A stretch of 64,000 nucleotides of DNA, taken from NCBI RefSeq assembly GCF_041224545.1, contig NZ_JBGFGP010000090.1:1-64000 (forward strand), read 5' to 3'. The stretch comes from Sedimentitalea sp041224545. Lineage in GTDB: Bacteria > Pseudomonadota > Alphaproteobacteria > Rhodobacterales > Rhodobacteraceae. Shown here piece after piece: positions 34,495 through 43,420 of the stretch; the first letter of the stretch is position 1; every line of letters begins with the position of its first letter. The position numbers and the translations under genes were made by a program. Below the pieces are notes generated by a model that was not told the origin of the DNA, did not search any database, and was given only the letters and a program-made list of their open reading frames with translations.

Positions 34495-37278
34495 ATGTCG
34501 TTGTGCAAGAAAATGACCCGCATGCCGCGAAGCCATGATCGCGAACTTGGTGCCGAGGCCCGCGCCGCGGTTCCGGGTGCGTCGGGCGACCTCGCGTTGC
34601 TTATCGAGGGGGCCGCGGGCAGCAGCCCCTATTTGCGCGCCCTGATCATGGCCGAGTCCGATTGGCTGCCAGAGGCGGCGGAACACCCCGAAACCGCAGT
34701 TGCGGCATGTATCGACGGGCTTGCAGAGCTCGCGCCGGATCAGCTCAAGGCCGGTCTGCGACAGGCCAAGCGACGGGTTGCGCTGATGACCGCGCTGGCC
34801 GATCTGTCCGGGGCGTGGCCCCTGGAGCAGGTGACCGGAAGCCTGACCGACCTTGCCGGTCAGGCGTGCGACATAGTGGTGAAATCCGAGGTCGCAAATC
34901 TCATCCACCGAGGGAAACTGCCCGGCATGACAGAGGATGACGCAAGCACGGCCGGCGGTCTGTTCGTTCTGGCGATGGGCAAGATGGGCGCGCATGAGCT
35001 GAACTATTCCTCTGATATCGATCTTATCTGCCTGTTCGACGAAACCCGTTTCGATCCCGACGATTTTTACGAAGCGCGGCAGGGAATGGTTCGGGCGACG
35101 CGCAACATGTGCAGCCTGCTGAGCGAGCGCACCGCCGATGGCTATGTGTTCCGCACCGATTTGCGTCTGCGTCCCGATCCGGCGGTGACCCCGGTCTGCA
35201 TGGCGGCAGAGGCGGCGGAACGCTATTATGAAAGTCTTGGGCGCACCTGGGAACGTGCCGCCTATATCAAGGCCCGCCCGGCGGCGGGGGACATTGCCGC
35301 GGGCGAGCGGTTCCTGAAAACCCTGACCCCGTTTGTCTGGCGCCGCCATCTGGATTTCGCGGCCATCCAGGATGCCCATGACATGCGTTTGCGGATTCGC
35401 GAAACAAAGGGCACGGGCGGCGCGCTCACAATACCGGGGCATGACATGAAGCTGGGTCGCGGAGGCATTCGGGAAATCGAGTTCTTTACCCAGACGCGCC
35501 AACTGATCGCAGGCGGACGCGACGCGGGCCTGCGGCAGCGCGAAACCGTGGCCGGATTGGCCGCGCTGGCGGACAAGGGGTGGATCCCGTCCGAGGTCGC
35601 CGAACAGCTCAGCGATCATTATCGTGCCCATCGCGAGGTCGAACACCGAATCCAGATGGTCAATGACGCGCAGACCCACAAGATTCCGAAATCCGAAGAG
35701 GGGATCGCGCGCATCGCCTGTCTGATGGACATGGAACCCGCGCAGCTTCTCGAACGGATCGGGGATCGGTTGCAAGAGGTTCACGCCCTGACCGAAGACT
35801 TCTTTGCGCCGGAGCAACCAACGGGCACTGTCGAGCGGTCGGTGGATTTCGATGCGAGCATCCTGGCGCGCTGGCCAACCTATCCGGCGCTGCGTTCGCA
35901 GCGTGCGCGGCAGATTTTCGAACGCCTGAAACCCGAACTGCTGGCGCGGCTGGGCCGCACGTCAAAACCCGAAGAGGCGCTGATTGCGCTGGACGGATTC
36001 CTGTCGGGCCTGCCTGCCGGGGTCCAGCTGTTCTCGCTGTTCGAAGCGAATACCCAGCTGATTGACCTGCTGGTGGATATCGTTGGAACATCTCCTGCGC
36101 TGGCGGGGCACCTGTCACGCAATTCCGGCGTTTTCGACGCGGTGATCGGCGGCGATTTCTTTTCCGACTGGCCCGGTGTCGATGCGTTGCAGGCCGAGTT
36201 GAGCCGCCTCCTGCGGCGTGAAAGCGACTACGAGACCCAGCTCGACACCGCCCGGCGCTGGACCAAGGAATGGCATTTCCGTATCGGCGTCCACCACTTG
36301 CGGGGGCTCATCGACGCGGAAACGGCGGGTGTGCAATATGCCGATCTGGCGAGCGCCGTGATCGCCGTTATCTCTCCACTTGCGGTGCAGCAGTTTTCAC
36401 TCAAGCACGGAGATCCGCCCGGCCGTGGCGCGGCTGTTCTGGGCATGGGGTCGCTTGGTGCCGGGCGGCTGAACGCGATGTCGGATCTCGATCTCATCGT
36501 GATCTACGATCCGCTTGATGCAGAGTCTTCGGATGGCAAGCGGCCCCTGGCCACGCGCAGCTATTACGCCCGGATGACCCAGGCGCTGATCACCGCGATC
36601 ACCGCCCGGATGTCGCAGGGCCGTCTGTACGAGGTTGACATGCGCCTGCGCCCTTCGGGCAATCAGGGGCCGGTGGCCACCAGCTGGTCGAGTTTTCAGA
36701 ATTATCAAAAGGACGAGGCCTGGGTATGGGAACATCTCGCGTTGACCCGGGCGCGGGTGATTGCCGGGGTCGAGGATCTGTCGTCGGATATCGAAAGGTT
36801 CCGCGAAGAGGTGCTGTCCTTGCCGCGAGATCGTGCGCAGGTCCTGAGCGAAGTCGCCAAGATGCGTGCCAAGATCGCCGAGGCCAAATCCCCCGACGGC
36901 ATATGGGATGCCAAGATCGGCGCCGGCCGGATGCAGGATATCGAACTGGTTGCCCAGACCGGTGCGTTGCTGTCCGGGTCGTGCGCGCGCGACGTGCGCT
37001 CCGGTTTGCAGGCGGCTGTCGACTGCGACTGGATGAGCGCCACGTGCGCGAAACGGCTGACCGAGTGCTATGACCTCTGCTGGTCGGTCCAGACCTCGGC
37101 GCGATTGCTGTCGGCGCAGACCCTTACCCGCGAGGGAATGGGCGAGGGCGGCGCGGTGTTCCTGTGTCGAAGCACCGGGTATGAAACTCTGGATGCGCTT
37201 GGCGAAGCGCTGGAAACCGCCTATGCAGACGCCGGCGCATTGATCGGGGCCCTGTTGCCGCAAGAGGACGAACCATGA
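34495..37278 (+). CDS. glnE: bifunctional glutamine synthetase adenylyltransferase/deadenylylase
   Basis: 927 residues, the length of GlnE. Two nucleotidyltransferase domains are visible: GKMGAHELNYSSDIDLICLF (deadenylylase, about 160-185) and GSLGAGRLNAMSDLDLIVIY (adenylylase, about 650-670), each with a paired Asp. Helical GlnD/PII-binding regions lie between and after. It attaches or removes AMP on glutamine synthetase in response to PII signals. A shorter start at Met10 is possible. Confidence 0.96.
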   Translation: MSLCKKMTRMPRSHDRELGAEARAAVPGASGDLALLIEGAAGSSPYLRALIMAESDWLPEAAEHPETAVAACIDGLAELAPDQLKAGLRQAKRRVALMTALADLSGAWPLEQVTGSLTDLAGQACDIVVKSEVANLIHRGKLPGMTEDDASTAGGLFVLAMGKMGAHELNYSSDIDLICLFDETRFDPDDFYEARQGMVRATRNMCSLLSERTADGYVFRTDLRLRPDPAVTPVCMAAEAAERYYESLGRTWERAAYIKARPAAGDIAAGERFLKTLTPFVWRRHLDFAAIQDAHDMRLRIRETKGTGGALTIPGHDMKLGRGGIREIEFFTQTRQLIAGGRDAGLRQRETVAGLAALADKGWIPSEVAEQLSDHYRAHREVEHRIQMVNDAQTHKIPKSEEGIARIACLMDMEPAQLLERIGDRLQEVHALTEDFFAPEQPTGTVERSVDFDASILARWPTYPALRSQRARQIFERLKPELLARLGRTSKPEEALIALDGFLSGLPAGVQLFSLFEANTQLIDLLVDIVGTSPALAGHLSRNSGVFDAVIGGDFFSDWPGVDALQAELSRLLRRESDYETQLDTARRWTKEWHFRIGVHHLRGLIDAETAGVQYADLASAVIAVISPLAVQQFSLKHGDPPGRGAAVLGMGSLGAGRLNAMSDLDLIVIYDPLDAESSDGKRPLATRSYYARMTQALITAITARMSQGRLYEVDMRLRPSGNQGPVATSWSSFQNYQKDEAWVWEHLALTRARVIAGVEDLSSDIERFREEVLSLPRDRAQVLSEVAKMRAKIAEAKSPDGIWDAKIGAGRMQDIELVAQTGALLSGSCARDVRSGLQAAVDCDWMSATCAKRLTECYDLCWSVQTSARLLSAQTLTREGMGEGGAVFLCRSTGYETLDALGEALETAYADAGALIGALLPQEDEP

Positions 37279-37547
37279 AGCCGACGGACGGGATGGACCC
37301 CAAGGGCCTGATCTACGAAGCCTATCAGATCGAAGAGATCAGCGGGGCGGAATGCCGGTCGATCTTTCTCGACTGGGCGTTGAGCCTGCCCGAGGGCCAT
37401 GAAACAGCCGCCGCCCTGCATCACCTGATCGAAAGATATGCCGACGCCCTGCCGGATCACCCGATGTCTGCGGTGCTGCGGGATGGGTTGACGTCGGTTG
37501 TATCGCCCCGACGCCGTGGCGGCTGGCGGTCGCGTCCGAGAAACTGA
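37275..37547 (+). CDS. small conserved protein coupled to glnE
   Basis: 90 residues whose ATG overlaps the glnE stop. It is mostly helical and acidic (IEEISGAECRSIFLDWALSL) with a basic, Arg-rich tail. I do not recognise a named family. Coupling suggests co-expression with glnE. Confidence 0.75.
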   Translation: MKPTDGMDPKGLIYEAYQIEEISGAECRSIFLDWALSLPEGHETAAALHHLIERYADALPDHPMSAVLRDGLTSVVSPRRRGGWRSRPRN

Positions 37548-37601
37548 GCTGGAGTGCTGACAAGGCTGTTATCATCCGGTCCATGCCGCTAAGAGGGCGG
37601 C

Positions 37602-38810
37602 ATGACCGTGACTTTGCAAACACCCGACCTGCCTCATGTGCGTCTCAGGCCCAAGGCCAATGCGCGCGGTATCCGCCACGGGTTTCCGTGGGTCTATGCC
37701 AACGACCTGGTGACCGACCGGCGCACCCGCGCGCTGACGCCCGGCACGATTGCCGTGCTCGAAGATGACAAACGCAACGCGCTCGGGCTGGTCAGCGTCA
37801 ATCCGGAGTCCAGGATCATCTGCCGGATGCTGGATCGCGATCCGTCCGCGATCCTTGATCGGTCGTGGTTCGAGGCGCGTCTTGCCAGGGCGGTGGCGTT
37901 GCGCGACCGTTTGTTTCCCGAACCTTTCTACCGGCTTGTTCATGCCGAGGCGGACGGCTTGCCCGGGGTTGTCATCGACCGGTTCGGAGAGATCTGTGTC
38001 GTGCAACCCAACGCCGCCTGGGCCGAGTTGCATCTTGAGCCACTGACCGATGCGCTGGTCGCCAGCACCGGAGTGACGACCGTGCTCAAGAATGCGAGCG
38101 GTCGCACGCGGGCCTTCGAAGGGTTGGATGACCGATCGGGCGTGCTGCACGGATCGGCCCCAGCGGCGCCGATACCGGTACCGATGAACGGCGCGACCTA
38201 TATGGCGGATCTGACCGGAGGCCAGAAAACCGGCCTGTTCTTTGACCAGCGGCCAAACCATGCCTTTGCCGCCCGGCTGGCCGCCGGCGGGCGGGTCCTT
38301 GACGTATTTTCCCATGTCGGCGGCTTTGCCCTCGCGGCTCTGGCGGGCGGCGCGGCCTCGGCCCTGTCGGTGGATGGGTCGGCGGCAGCTCTTGCGCTCG
38401 CCGAACAGGGCGCGGCGGCGGGCGGTATGGCCGGGCGTTTCGCGACGCGTCAGGGGGATGCGTTCGAGGTGCTCGCCGAACTTGGCGAGGACGGCGCACG
38501 GTTTGACCTGGTGATCTGCGATCCGCCGGCGTTCGCGCCGTCGAAATCCGCGCTGGAACCGGGCTTGCGGGCTTATGAACGGATTGCCAGGCTGGCCGCG
38601 CCGCTGGTGGCCGAAGGCGGCTATCTGTGCCTGTGCTCCTGCTCTCATGCAGCCGATCTCGGGCGCTTTCACGCGGCGAGCGCGAGGGGCATCGGGCGCG
38701 GAGGACGGCAGGCGCAGTTGATCCACACCGGTTTTGCCGGTCCGGATCATCCTCAGCTGCCGCAGCTGTCAGAGAGCGGGTATCTCAAATCGCTGTTCTT
38801 TCGCCTGTGA
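37602..38810 (+). CDS. class I SAM-dependent methyltransferase, RlmI/RlmK-like 23S rRNA methyltransferase
   Basis: 402 residues. An N-terminal PUA-like domain (about 10-85, GIRHGFPWVYANDLV) precedes a Rossmann methyltransferase with VLDVFSHVGGFALAAL (SAM site) and the catalytic motif ICDPPAFAPSK, followed by LCLCSCSHAAD. This is the RlmI/RlmK order; RlmI makes m5C1962 in E. coli 23S rRNA. The stop overlaps the GTG of a PIN-domain gene, so the two are coupled. Confidence 0.88.
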   Translation: MTVTLQTPDLPHVRLRPKANARGIRHGFPWVYANDLVTDRRTRALTPGTIAVLEDDKRNALGLVSVNPESRIICRMLDRDPSAILDRSWFEARLARAVALRDRLFPEPFYRLVHAEADGLPGVVIDRFGEICVVQPNAAWAELHLEPLTDALVASTGVTTVLKNASGRTRAFEGLDDRSGVLHGSAPAAPIPVPMNGATYMADLTGGQKTGLFFDQRPNHAFAARLAAGGRVLDVFSHVGGFALAALAGGAASALSVDGSAAALALAEQGAAAGGMAGRFATRQGDAFEVLAELGEDGARFDLVICDPPAFAPSKSALEPGLRAYERIARLAAPLVAEGGYLCLCSCSHAADLGRFHAASARGIGRGGRQAQLIHTGFAGPDHPQLPQLSESGYLKSLFFRL

Positions 38811-39349
38811 AAATCGTCATCGATACCTGCGTGCTTTACCCGACGGTGATGCGCGAAATGGTGCTCGGCGTTGCGCGGGCGGGTCATTTCACGCCGGTCT
38901 GGTCGGCGCGCATACTCGAGGAATGGGCGCGGGCGGCGGTCAAGCTGGGGCCACAGGGCGAGGCGCAGGCGCGCGCGGAAATCGCCATGCTGCGTGGTGC
39001 GTGGCCCGCTGCGGAATGCCCCGCCGCGCCAGGGCTGGAGCAGCGCCTGTGGTTGCCCGATGCCGCCGATATCCATGTTCTGGCCGTTGCGGTGGCAAGT
39101 TCCGCAGATGCAATCATGACCCTGAATGCCAGGGATTTTCCGCGCCGTGCACTGGAAGAGCAGGGGCTTGGGCGGCTGGATCCGGATGGATATCTGCATC
39201 GCCTCTGGCAGGTCGATCCGGACGGTGTCGGGGCGGTCGCGCAGCGCGTTCTGAACGATGCGCGGCGATTGTCAAGCGACAACTGGGACATGCGCCCGCT
39301 GTTGAAAAAGGCGCGACTGCCGCGACTGGCCAAGGCGCTCGCCACCTGA
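38807..39349 (+). CDS. PIN-domain protein, probable ribonuclease
   Basis: 180 residues starting at GTG, overlapping the RlmI-like stop (GTGA). Acidic residues for metal binding are in KIVIDTCVLYPTV, RILEEWARA, LPDAADIHVLA and TLNARDF, the PIN pattern. Many PIN proteins are VapC toxins, but no antitoxin gene lies beside this one. Coupling to an rRNA methyltransferase gene suggests an RNA-related role (inference). Confidence 0.8.
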   Translation: MKIVIDTCVLYPTVMREMVLGVARAGHFTPVWSARILEEWARAAVKLGPQGEAQARAEIAMLRGAWPAAECPAAPGLEQRLWLPDAADIHVLAVAVASSADAIMTLNARDFPRRALEEQGLGRLDPDGYLHRLWQVDPDGVGAVAQRVLNDARRLSSDNWDMRPLLKKARLPRLAKALAT

Positions 39350-39357
39350 AACCGGGT

Positions 39358-40047
39358 TCAGATGGGGCGGTGCCACTTGCGTTCAAGATGTTCAAGCGCC
39401 GCGATCCGTTCCCCGGTCTTCGGATGGCTCAACAACCAGGCCGGCGCCATGCCCGCCCGCTGCTCGGTCAGCGCGTCGAGTTTGCGGAACAGTGAAATCT
39501 GCGGTGCGATGCCGATGCCCGCCTTGGTCAGGAGCGCGGCGGCGTAAGCGTCCGCCTCGTATTCATCCGCGCGCGACAGCCGCGCCGACAGCAGGCTGGT
39601 CAGGATATTCGCGATCCAGACCCCGACAAAGGGAACGAACCGCCCCAGAACCATGATCAACCCCGTGCGCAGCGCATTCTGCCCCGAGAAATCGATCATC
39701 CGCCGGCGCGCATGGCCAAGCGCCACATGGCCCAGTTCATGGGCGATCACGCTGGCCATCTCTTCGCCGGTGACATCGCCGTTCTGAAACTTGCGATAGA
39801 AGCCGCGGGTGATGAAGATCCGACCATCCGCTGCCGCGAGGCCGTTCACCGGGTCGATTTCATAGACGTAGACCGGGATGCGATGCAGGTCGAGCGACGC
39901 GGCCAGACGGTCGGTCAGCCGCTTGAGATGCGGGTCGGCCAGTTCGGTGGATTTCCGGTCGAGCTCCTTGCCGGTTCTCCAGACGGAAAACCGGTACATC
40001 GCCAGCGCATACAGAATGGCCAGCAGGATGGGGGTGAACTTGATCAT
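39358..40047 (-). CDS. M48 family metalloprotease
   Basis: 229 residues. An N-terminal transmembrane helix (about 5-20) precedes a peptidase domain with HELGH and the downstream Glu (DEYEADAYA) that bind zinc. This is an HtpX/Oma1-type layout with a second hydrophobic stretch (LRTGLIMVLGRFVPFVG). It probably takes part in membrane protein quality control. It is convergent with the PIN gene, 8 bases away. Confidence 0.88.
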   Translation of the reverse strand: MIKFTPILLAILYALAMYRFSVWRTGKELDRKSTELADPHLKRLTDRLAASLDLHRIPVYVYEIDPVNGLAAADGRIFITRGFYRKFQNGDVTGEEMASVIAHELGHVALGHARRRMIDFSGQNALRTGLIMVLGRFVPFVGVWIANILTSLLSARLSRADEYEADAYAAALLTKAGIGIAPQISLFRKLDALTEQRAGMAPAWLLSHPKTGERIAALEHLERKWHRPI

Positions 40048-40119
40048 GGGCTTGATATGGCCCCGGCGGGCTCGGTCGGCAAGTGGTCGGTAGCGATGTG
40101 TGCCACGTCCCGAAACGAT

Positions 40120-41304
40120 CTAGCGGGTCAGCGCCTTCATGCCCCGGCTCAGCCCTTCAAGGGTCATGGGAACCATCTGGTCTTCGAAAATCTCGCGGAT
40201 CATCTGGATCGAATGGGTGTAGGACCAGTATTTTTCCGGCACGGGATTGATCCAGAGATTGCTGCTCCACTGTTCGCGCGCGCGTTGCAGCCAGACACTG
40301 CCCGCCTCGGCATTCCAGTGCTCGTTGGCGCCGCCGGGATAGGCGATCTCATAGGGGCTCATCGACGCATCGCCGACAAAGATGCACTTGTAATCCGATC
40401 CATAGGTACGCAGCACCTCGTGGGTCGGCGTCTGCGCATCCCAGCGGCGGCGATTGTCGCGCCAGACGCCTTCATAAAGACAGTTGTGGAAATAATAGTA
40501 TTCCAGATGCTTGAATTCGCTGCGCGCGGCTGAAAACAGCTCTTCAACCACTTTCACATGCGGGTCCATCGAGCCGCCGATATCCAGGAACAGCACGACC
40601 TTGACCGCGTTGTGGCGCTCCGGGCGGGTGATCACATCGAGATAGCCGTGTTCGGCGGTGGCGCGAATCGTACCATCCAGGTCGAGCTCTTCGGCGGCGC
40701 CTTCGCGCGCCCAGTTGCGCAGCCGTTTCAAGGCGACCTTGATGTTGCGTGTGCCCAGTTCCACGGTGTCGTCGAGATTCTTGAATTCACGCTTGTCCCA
40801 GACCTTGACCGCGCGCTGGTGGCGGCTCTCTTTCTGACCGATCCGCACGCCCTCGGGATTATAGCCATAGGCGCCAAAGGGGCTGGTTCCGGCGGTGCCG
40901 ATCCATTTGTTGCCGCCCTGGTGCCGCCCCTGCTGCTCCTTCAGGCGCTCCTGCAAGGTCTCCATCAGCTTCTCAAAGCCGCCAAGCGCTTCGATCTCGG
41001 CCTTTTCCTCGTCGCTCAGATGCTTTTCCGCCATCTTGCGCAACCAGTCGCCGGGGACATCGACAGCTTCGATGACCTGCTGAAAGCTGATCTCTTCCAG
41101 CCCCTTGAAGCTGGCGGCAAAGGCCCGGTCGAACTTGTCGATATTGCGCTCGTCCTTCACCATCGACACGCGCGCCAGATAATAGAAGGCCTCGATATCA
41201 TAGGTCGCGAGCCCCGCCTTCATCCCCTCAAGAAAGCTCAGATATTCGCGCAGCGATACCGGCACTCCGGATTTGCGCAGGTTTTCAAAGAAGGGAAGAA
41301 ACAT
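40120..41304 (-). CDS. CoxE-like VWA-domain protein
   Basis: 394 residues. The N-terminal half is helical with CoxE-type features; the VWA domain begins near 235 with KVVLFLDIGGSMDP, so the metal site reads DIGGS in place of DxSxS but keeps the first Asp and the last Ser. These proteins usually work with MoxR-type AAA ATPases, but none is adjacent. The gene is preceded after 4 bases by a small membrane protein gene. Confidence 0.85.
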   Translation of the reverse strand: MFLPFFENLRKSGVPVSLREYLSFLEGMKAGLATYDIEAFYYLARVSMVKDERNIDKFDRAFAASFKGLEEISFQQVIEAVDVPGDWLRKMAEKHLSDEEKAEIEALGGFEKLMETLQERLKEQQGRHQGGNKWIGTAGTSPFGAYGYNPEGVRIGQKESRHQRAVKVWDKREFKNLDDTVELGTRNIKVALKRLRNWAREGAAEELDLDGTIRATAEHGYLDVITRPERHNAVKVVLFLDIGGSMDPHVKVVEELFSAARSEFKHLEYYYFHNCLYEGVWRDNRRRWDAQTPTHEVLRTYGSDYKCIFVGDASMSPYEIAYPGGANEHWNAEAGSVWLQRAREQWSSNLWINPVPEKYWSYTHSIQMIREIFEDQMVPMTLEGLSRGMKALTR

Positions 41305-41308
41305 CGGT

Positions 41309-41476
41309 TCAGCCCGCCAGCCGGTCGATCAGCACCGTTGCGATCATTGCGACGACCCCGAAGGACAGTGCCGAAGCGATTGCATATTGTATGGTATCGG
41401 CGGTTTTCCCGCCGCGTTTCCTGGCGAGGACGACACCGAAGATGGCCCCCAGCAGAATAGCTGCGATTACGATCAT
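41309..41476 (-). CDS. 55-residue two-helix membrane protein
   Basis: 55 residues beginning MIVIAAILLGAIFGVVLA, with a basic middle (RKRGGKTAD) and a second hydrophobic stretch ending TVLIDRLAG. It is a small two-helix membrane protein with the charged loop on the cytoplasmic side. It lies 7 bases behind the DUF2927 gene and 4 bases before the VWA gene, so it is part of the same operon. Its function is unknown; it is easily missed by gene callers. Confidence 0.75.
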   Translation of the reverse strand: MIVIAAILLGAIFGVVLARKRGGKTADTIQYAIASALSFGVVAMIATVLIDRLAG

Positions 41477-41483
41477 GGCCTGT

Positions 41484-42863
41484 TTATCCGTTCGATTGGC
41501 TGTTGCGCTTTTTGTGGGGGTTCAGGGATGCAATTTCCTGCATCTTTGCCCGGACCGCCCAATCCGTGCCAAAGCCGTATCTTGCCCATCCGACACTGTC
41601 CAGCCTGACAGAGCGTGCGGCGTCCTCCTGGCCGGTCTGATCCAGCGCCTCGGCCTTGAGCAGCATCAGCGTCGCCAGCAGCGCCGCGTTTTCCGATCTT
41701 GCGGCCACGTCCAGATAGGGTTCGATCTGATCCAGTGCCTCGGCGCCGTCGCCGCGTGAAATCGCATAGGCGGCCGTCTGGGTGATGACATAGGCCTGAT
41801 GCAGGCGGGTTTCCGGCAGGTTGCGCAGATAGCCAAGCGCGCTGGCGTAATATTGCTGTGCAAGTTCCGCATCATCCAGCTGGGTCATCCGCCCCAGCAT
41901 GTAATAGCCGAACGCGCGCCGGTGATCCTTCCAACCGAGTTTCTGCGCCGTTGCCGCCGCCGATTGCGCGGCCTTGCGCCGTTCATCCGTGCCCGCGCCG
42001 GGTCCGAGCACGATCTGTACCTCGTCGATCCACGAGCGCGGGGTCGGTGCGATGGCATGGGCGGGTCGCTGGTCGCCGTGTGGATTGATGCGGGTCAGGA
42101 TATCGGGCAATTCGGTCGCGACCTCGGATTTGGTCATGCCGCTGTAGATTTCGGGGGCATAGGTCGCGCGCAGGATCAGCATGTCAAACCCGGTCAGAAC
42201 GGTATGCACGTTGTCGTCGTTGAAGACCGAATTGGGCAAGCGATAGAGATCGTTCAGCGGGCCGAGTGCCTGGGCAAGTTCCTCGTGCAGGCAGTCGCGG
42301 ATTTCCTGCGGTGTCGAATCGTAAGGCAGGAAGATCGCCATTCGTTCGCGCCGCGTAAGCGTCGACCAGTTGGTGTCGGGGCTGCGGCGTTTGCGGCGAT
42401 ATTCATCCAGGCTGGACACGTTGGGCACGACGAAACACGCGGCATGGGGCAGGGCGCGGCGTATTTCGGCCCGGCTCACCGCTTCGATGGTTATGCTGGC
42501 CTCTGCGCCATCGGTCTCGCGAATGTCGATCGTGGCCTCTGTGCGCAGCCGGTCGAGCAGCCGGCGCAGGTCGGGTTCAAGGCTGTCGGGGGCACGACCG
42601 GCAACCCGCACGGTAATCGGGGTCTCGAACCGGGTGAAAACGGGCAGGCGGCGGCCGCTTTCCAGTTCGAAATGCAGCGACAGGAAATCCGCCGCAATAT
42701 TGGAGTTGGATTGCGACGGGGCGCTCGGATAGGAAGAATCAAATCCCTTCATCGGCGACAGGCTGGAGTCCGCGATCGCGGCGCGGGTCGGCGTGTCGGC
42801 CAGGGGGCTCGCGGTGCATCCTGCCAACGCAGTTGCAAGCAGGATGGGCGCGATGCGGATCAT
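41484..42863 (-). CDS. DUF2927 lipoprotein
   Basis: 459 residues. The signal peptide ends in a lipobox LAGC with Cys16, so it is a membrane-anchored lipoprotein. The DUF2927 core includes CLHEELAQALGPLNDLY and SVFNDDN (about 195-220), which resembles a metalloprotease-like His-Glu pair, though catalytic activity is unproven. The C-terminal 170 residues look like TPR helices (ALGYLRNLPETRLHQAYV). Its ATG overlaps the stop of the GNAT gene. Confidence 0.88.
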   Translation of the reverse strand: MIRIAPILLATALAGCTASPLADTPTRAAIADSSLSPMKGFDSSYPSAPSQSNSNIAADFLSLHFELESGRRLPVFTRFETPITVRVAGRAPDSLEPDLRRLLDRLRTEATIDIRETDGAEASITIEAVSRAEIRRALPHAACFVVPNVSSLDEYRRKRRSPDTNWSTLTRRERMAIFLPYDSTPQEIRDCLHEELAQALGPLNDLYRLPNSVFNDDNVHTVLTGFDMLILRATYAPEIYSGMTKSEVATELPDILTRINPHGDQRPAHAIAPTPRSWIDEVQIVLGPGAGTDERRKAAQSAAATAQKLGWKDHRRAFGYYMLGRMTQLDDAELAQQYYASALGYLRNLPETRLHQAYVITQTAAYAISRGDGAEALDQIEPYLDVAARSENAALLATLMLLKAEALDQTGQEDAARSVRLDSVGWARYGFGTDWAVRAKMQEIASLNPHKKRNSQSNG

Positions 42864-43315
42864 GGGCGTTGATAGCGGATAAACGGCGTCACTTTCGCGA
42901 TGCGGTCATACAGCTTGCGCGCGGTCTCGTTGAAATCCTGCGTCAGCCAGTACACGGTCGGTGCGCCCCGGGCATCTGCGGCGGCATACACCGCTTCGAT
43001 CAGGGCGCGACCGATGCCGCTGCCGCGATGCTCCGGTCGGGCATACAGATCCTGCAGATAGCAGACGTCCTCGATTTTCCAGGCGTGCCGGTGAAACAGG
43101 TAATGGGTCAGCCCGACCAGTTCCCCGTCCTTTTCGGCAACATAGGCGCTGAAATCGTGCGGATCATCGCCGAGCAGCCTTGCGAATGTGCTTTCATAGA
43201 CCTCGGGCGCTACGCTGGTTTCGTAGAACGCCAGGTAGGCGGTCCACATATCTGACCACTGCGGCTTGTCATCGGCGCGCAGCGGACGAACGGAGATGGC
43301 TGTCGTATCAGTCAT
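42860..43315 (-). CDS. GNAT family N-acetyltransferase
   Basis: 151 residues from ATG 43315. The acetyl-CoA motif DLYARPEHRGSGIGRALIEAV (RGSGIG) is clear. The substrate is unknown. The start is chosen where the domain begins; the longer frame adds 12 unrelated residues. It is the first gene of the operon that runs through the DUF2927, small membrane and VWA genes, with ATGA coupling to the first. Confidence 0.88.
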   Translation of the reverse strand: MTDTTAISVRPLRADDKPQWSDMWTAYLAFYETSVAPEVYESTFARLLGDDPHDFSAYVAEKDGELVGLTHYLFHRHAWKIEDVCYLQDLYARPEHRGSGIGRALIEAVYAAADARGAPTVYWLTQDFNETARKLYDRIAKVTPFIRYQRP

Positions 43316-43420
43316 GCTGCCGAGTCTGACCAACCCGACCGCGCCATTCAAGTTAAAAAACGGCGCTCACTATCCAAGGCGTTTTCGTTACGGGCGTTTC
43401 CTGACGGCTCTGTCATCACG

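Noticed and set aside
38807..39349. VapBC toxin-antitoxin pair
   Set aside because: There is no small antitoxin gene on either side; the upstream gene is a methyltransferase.
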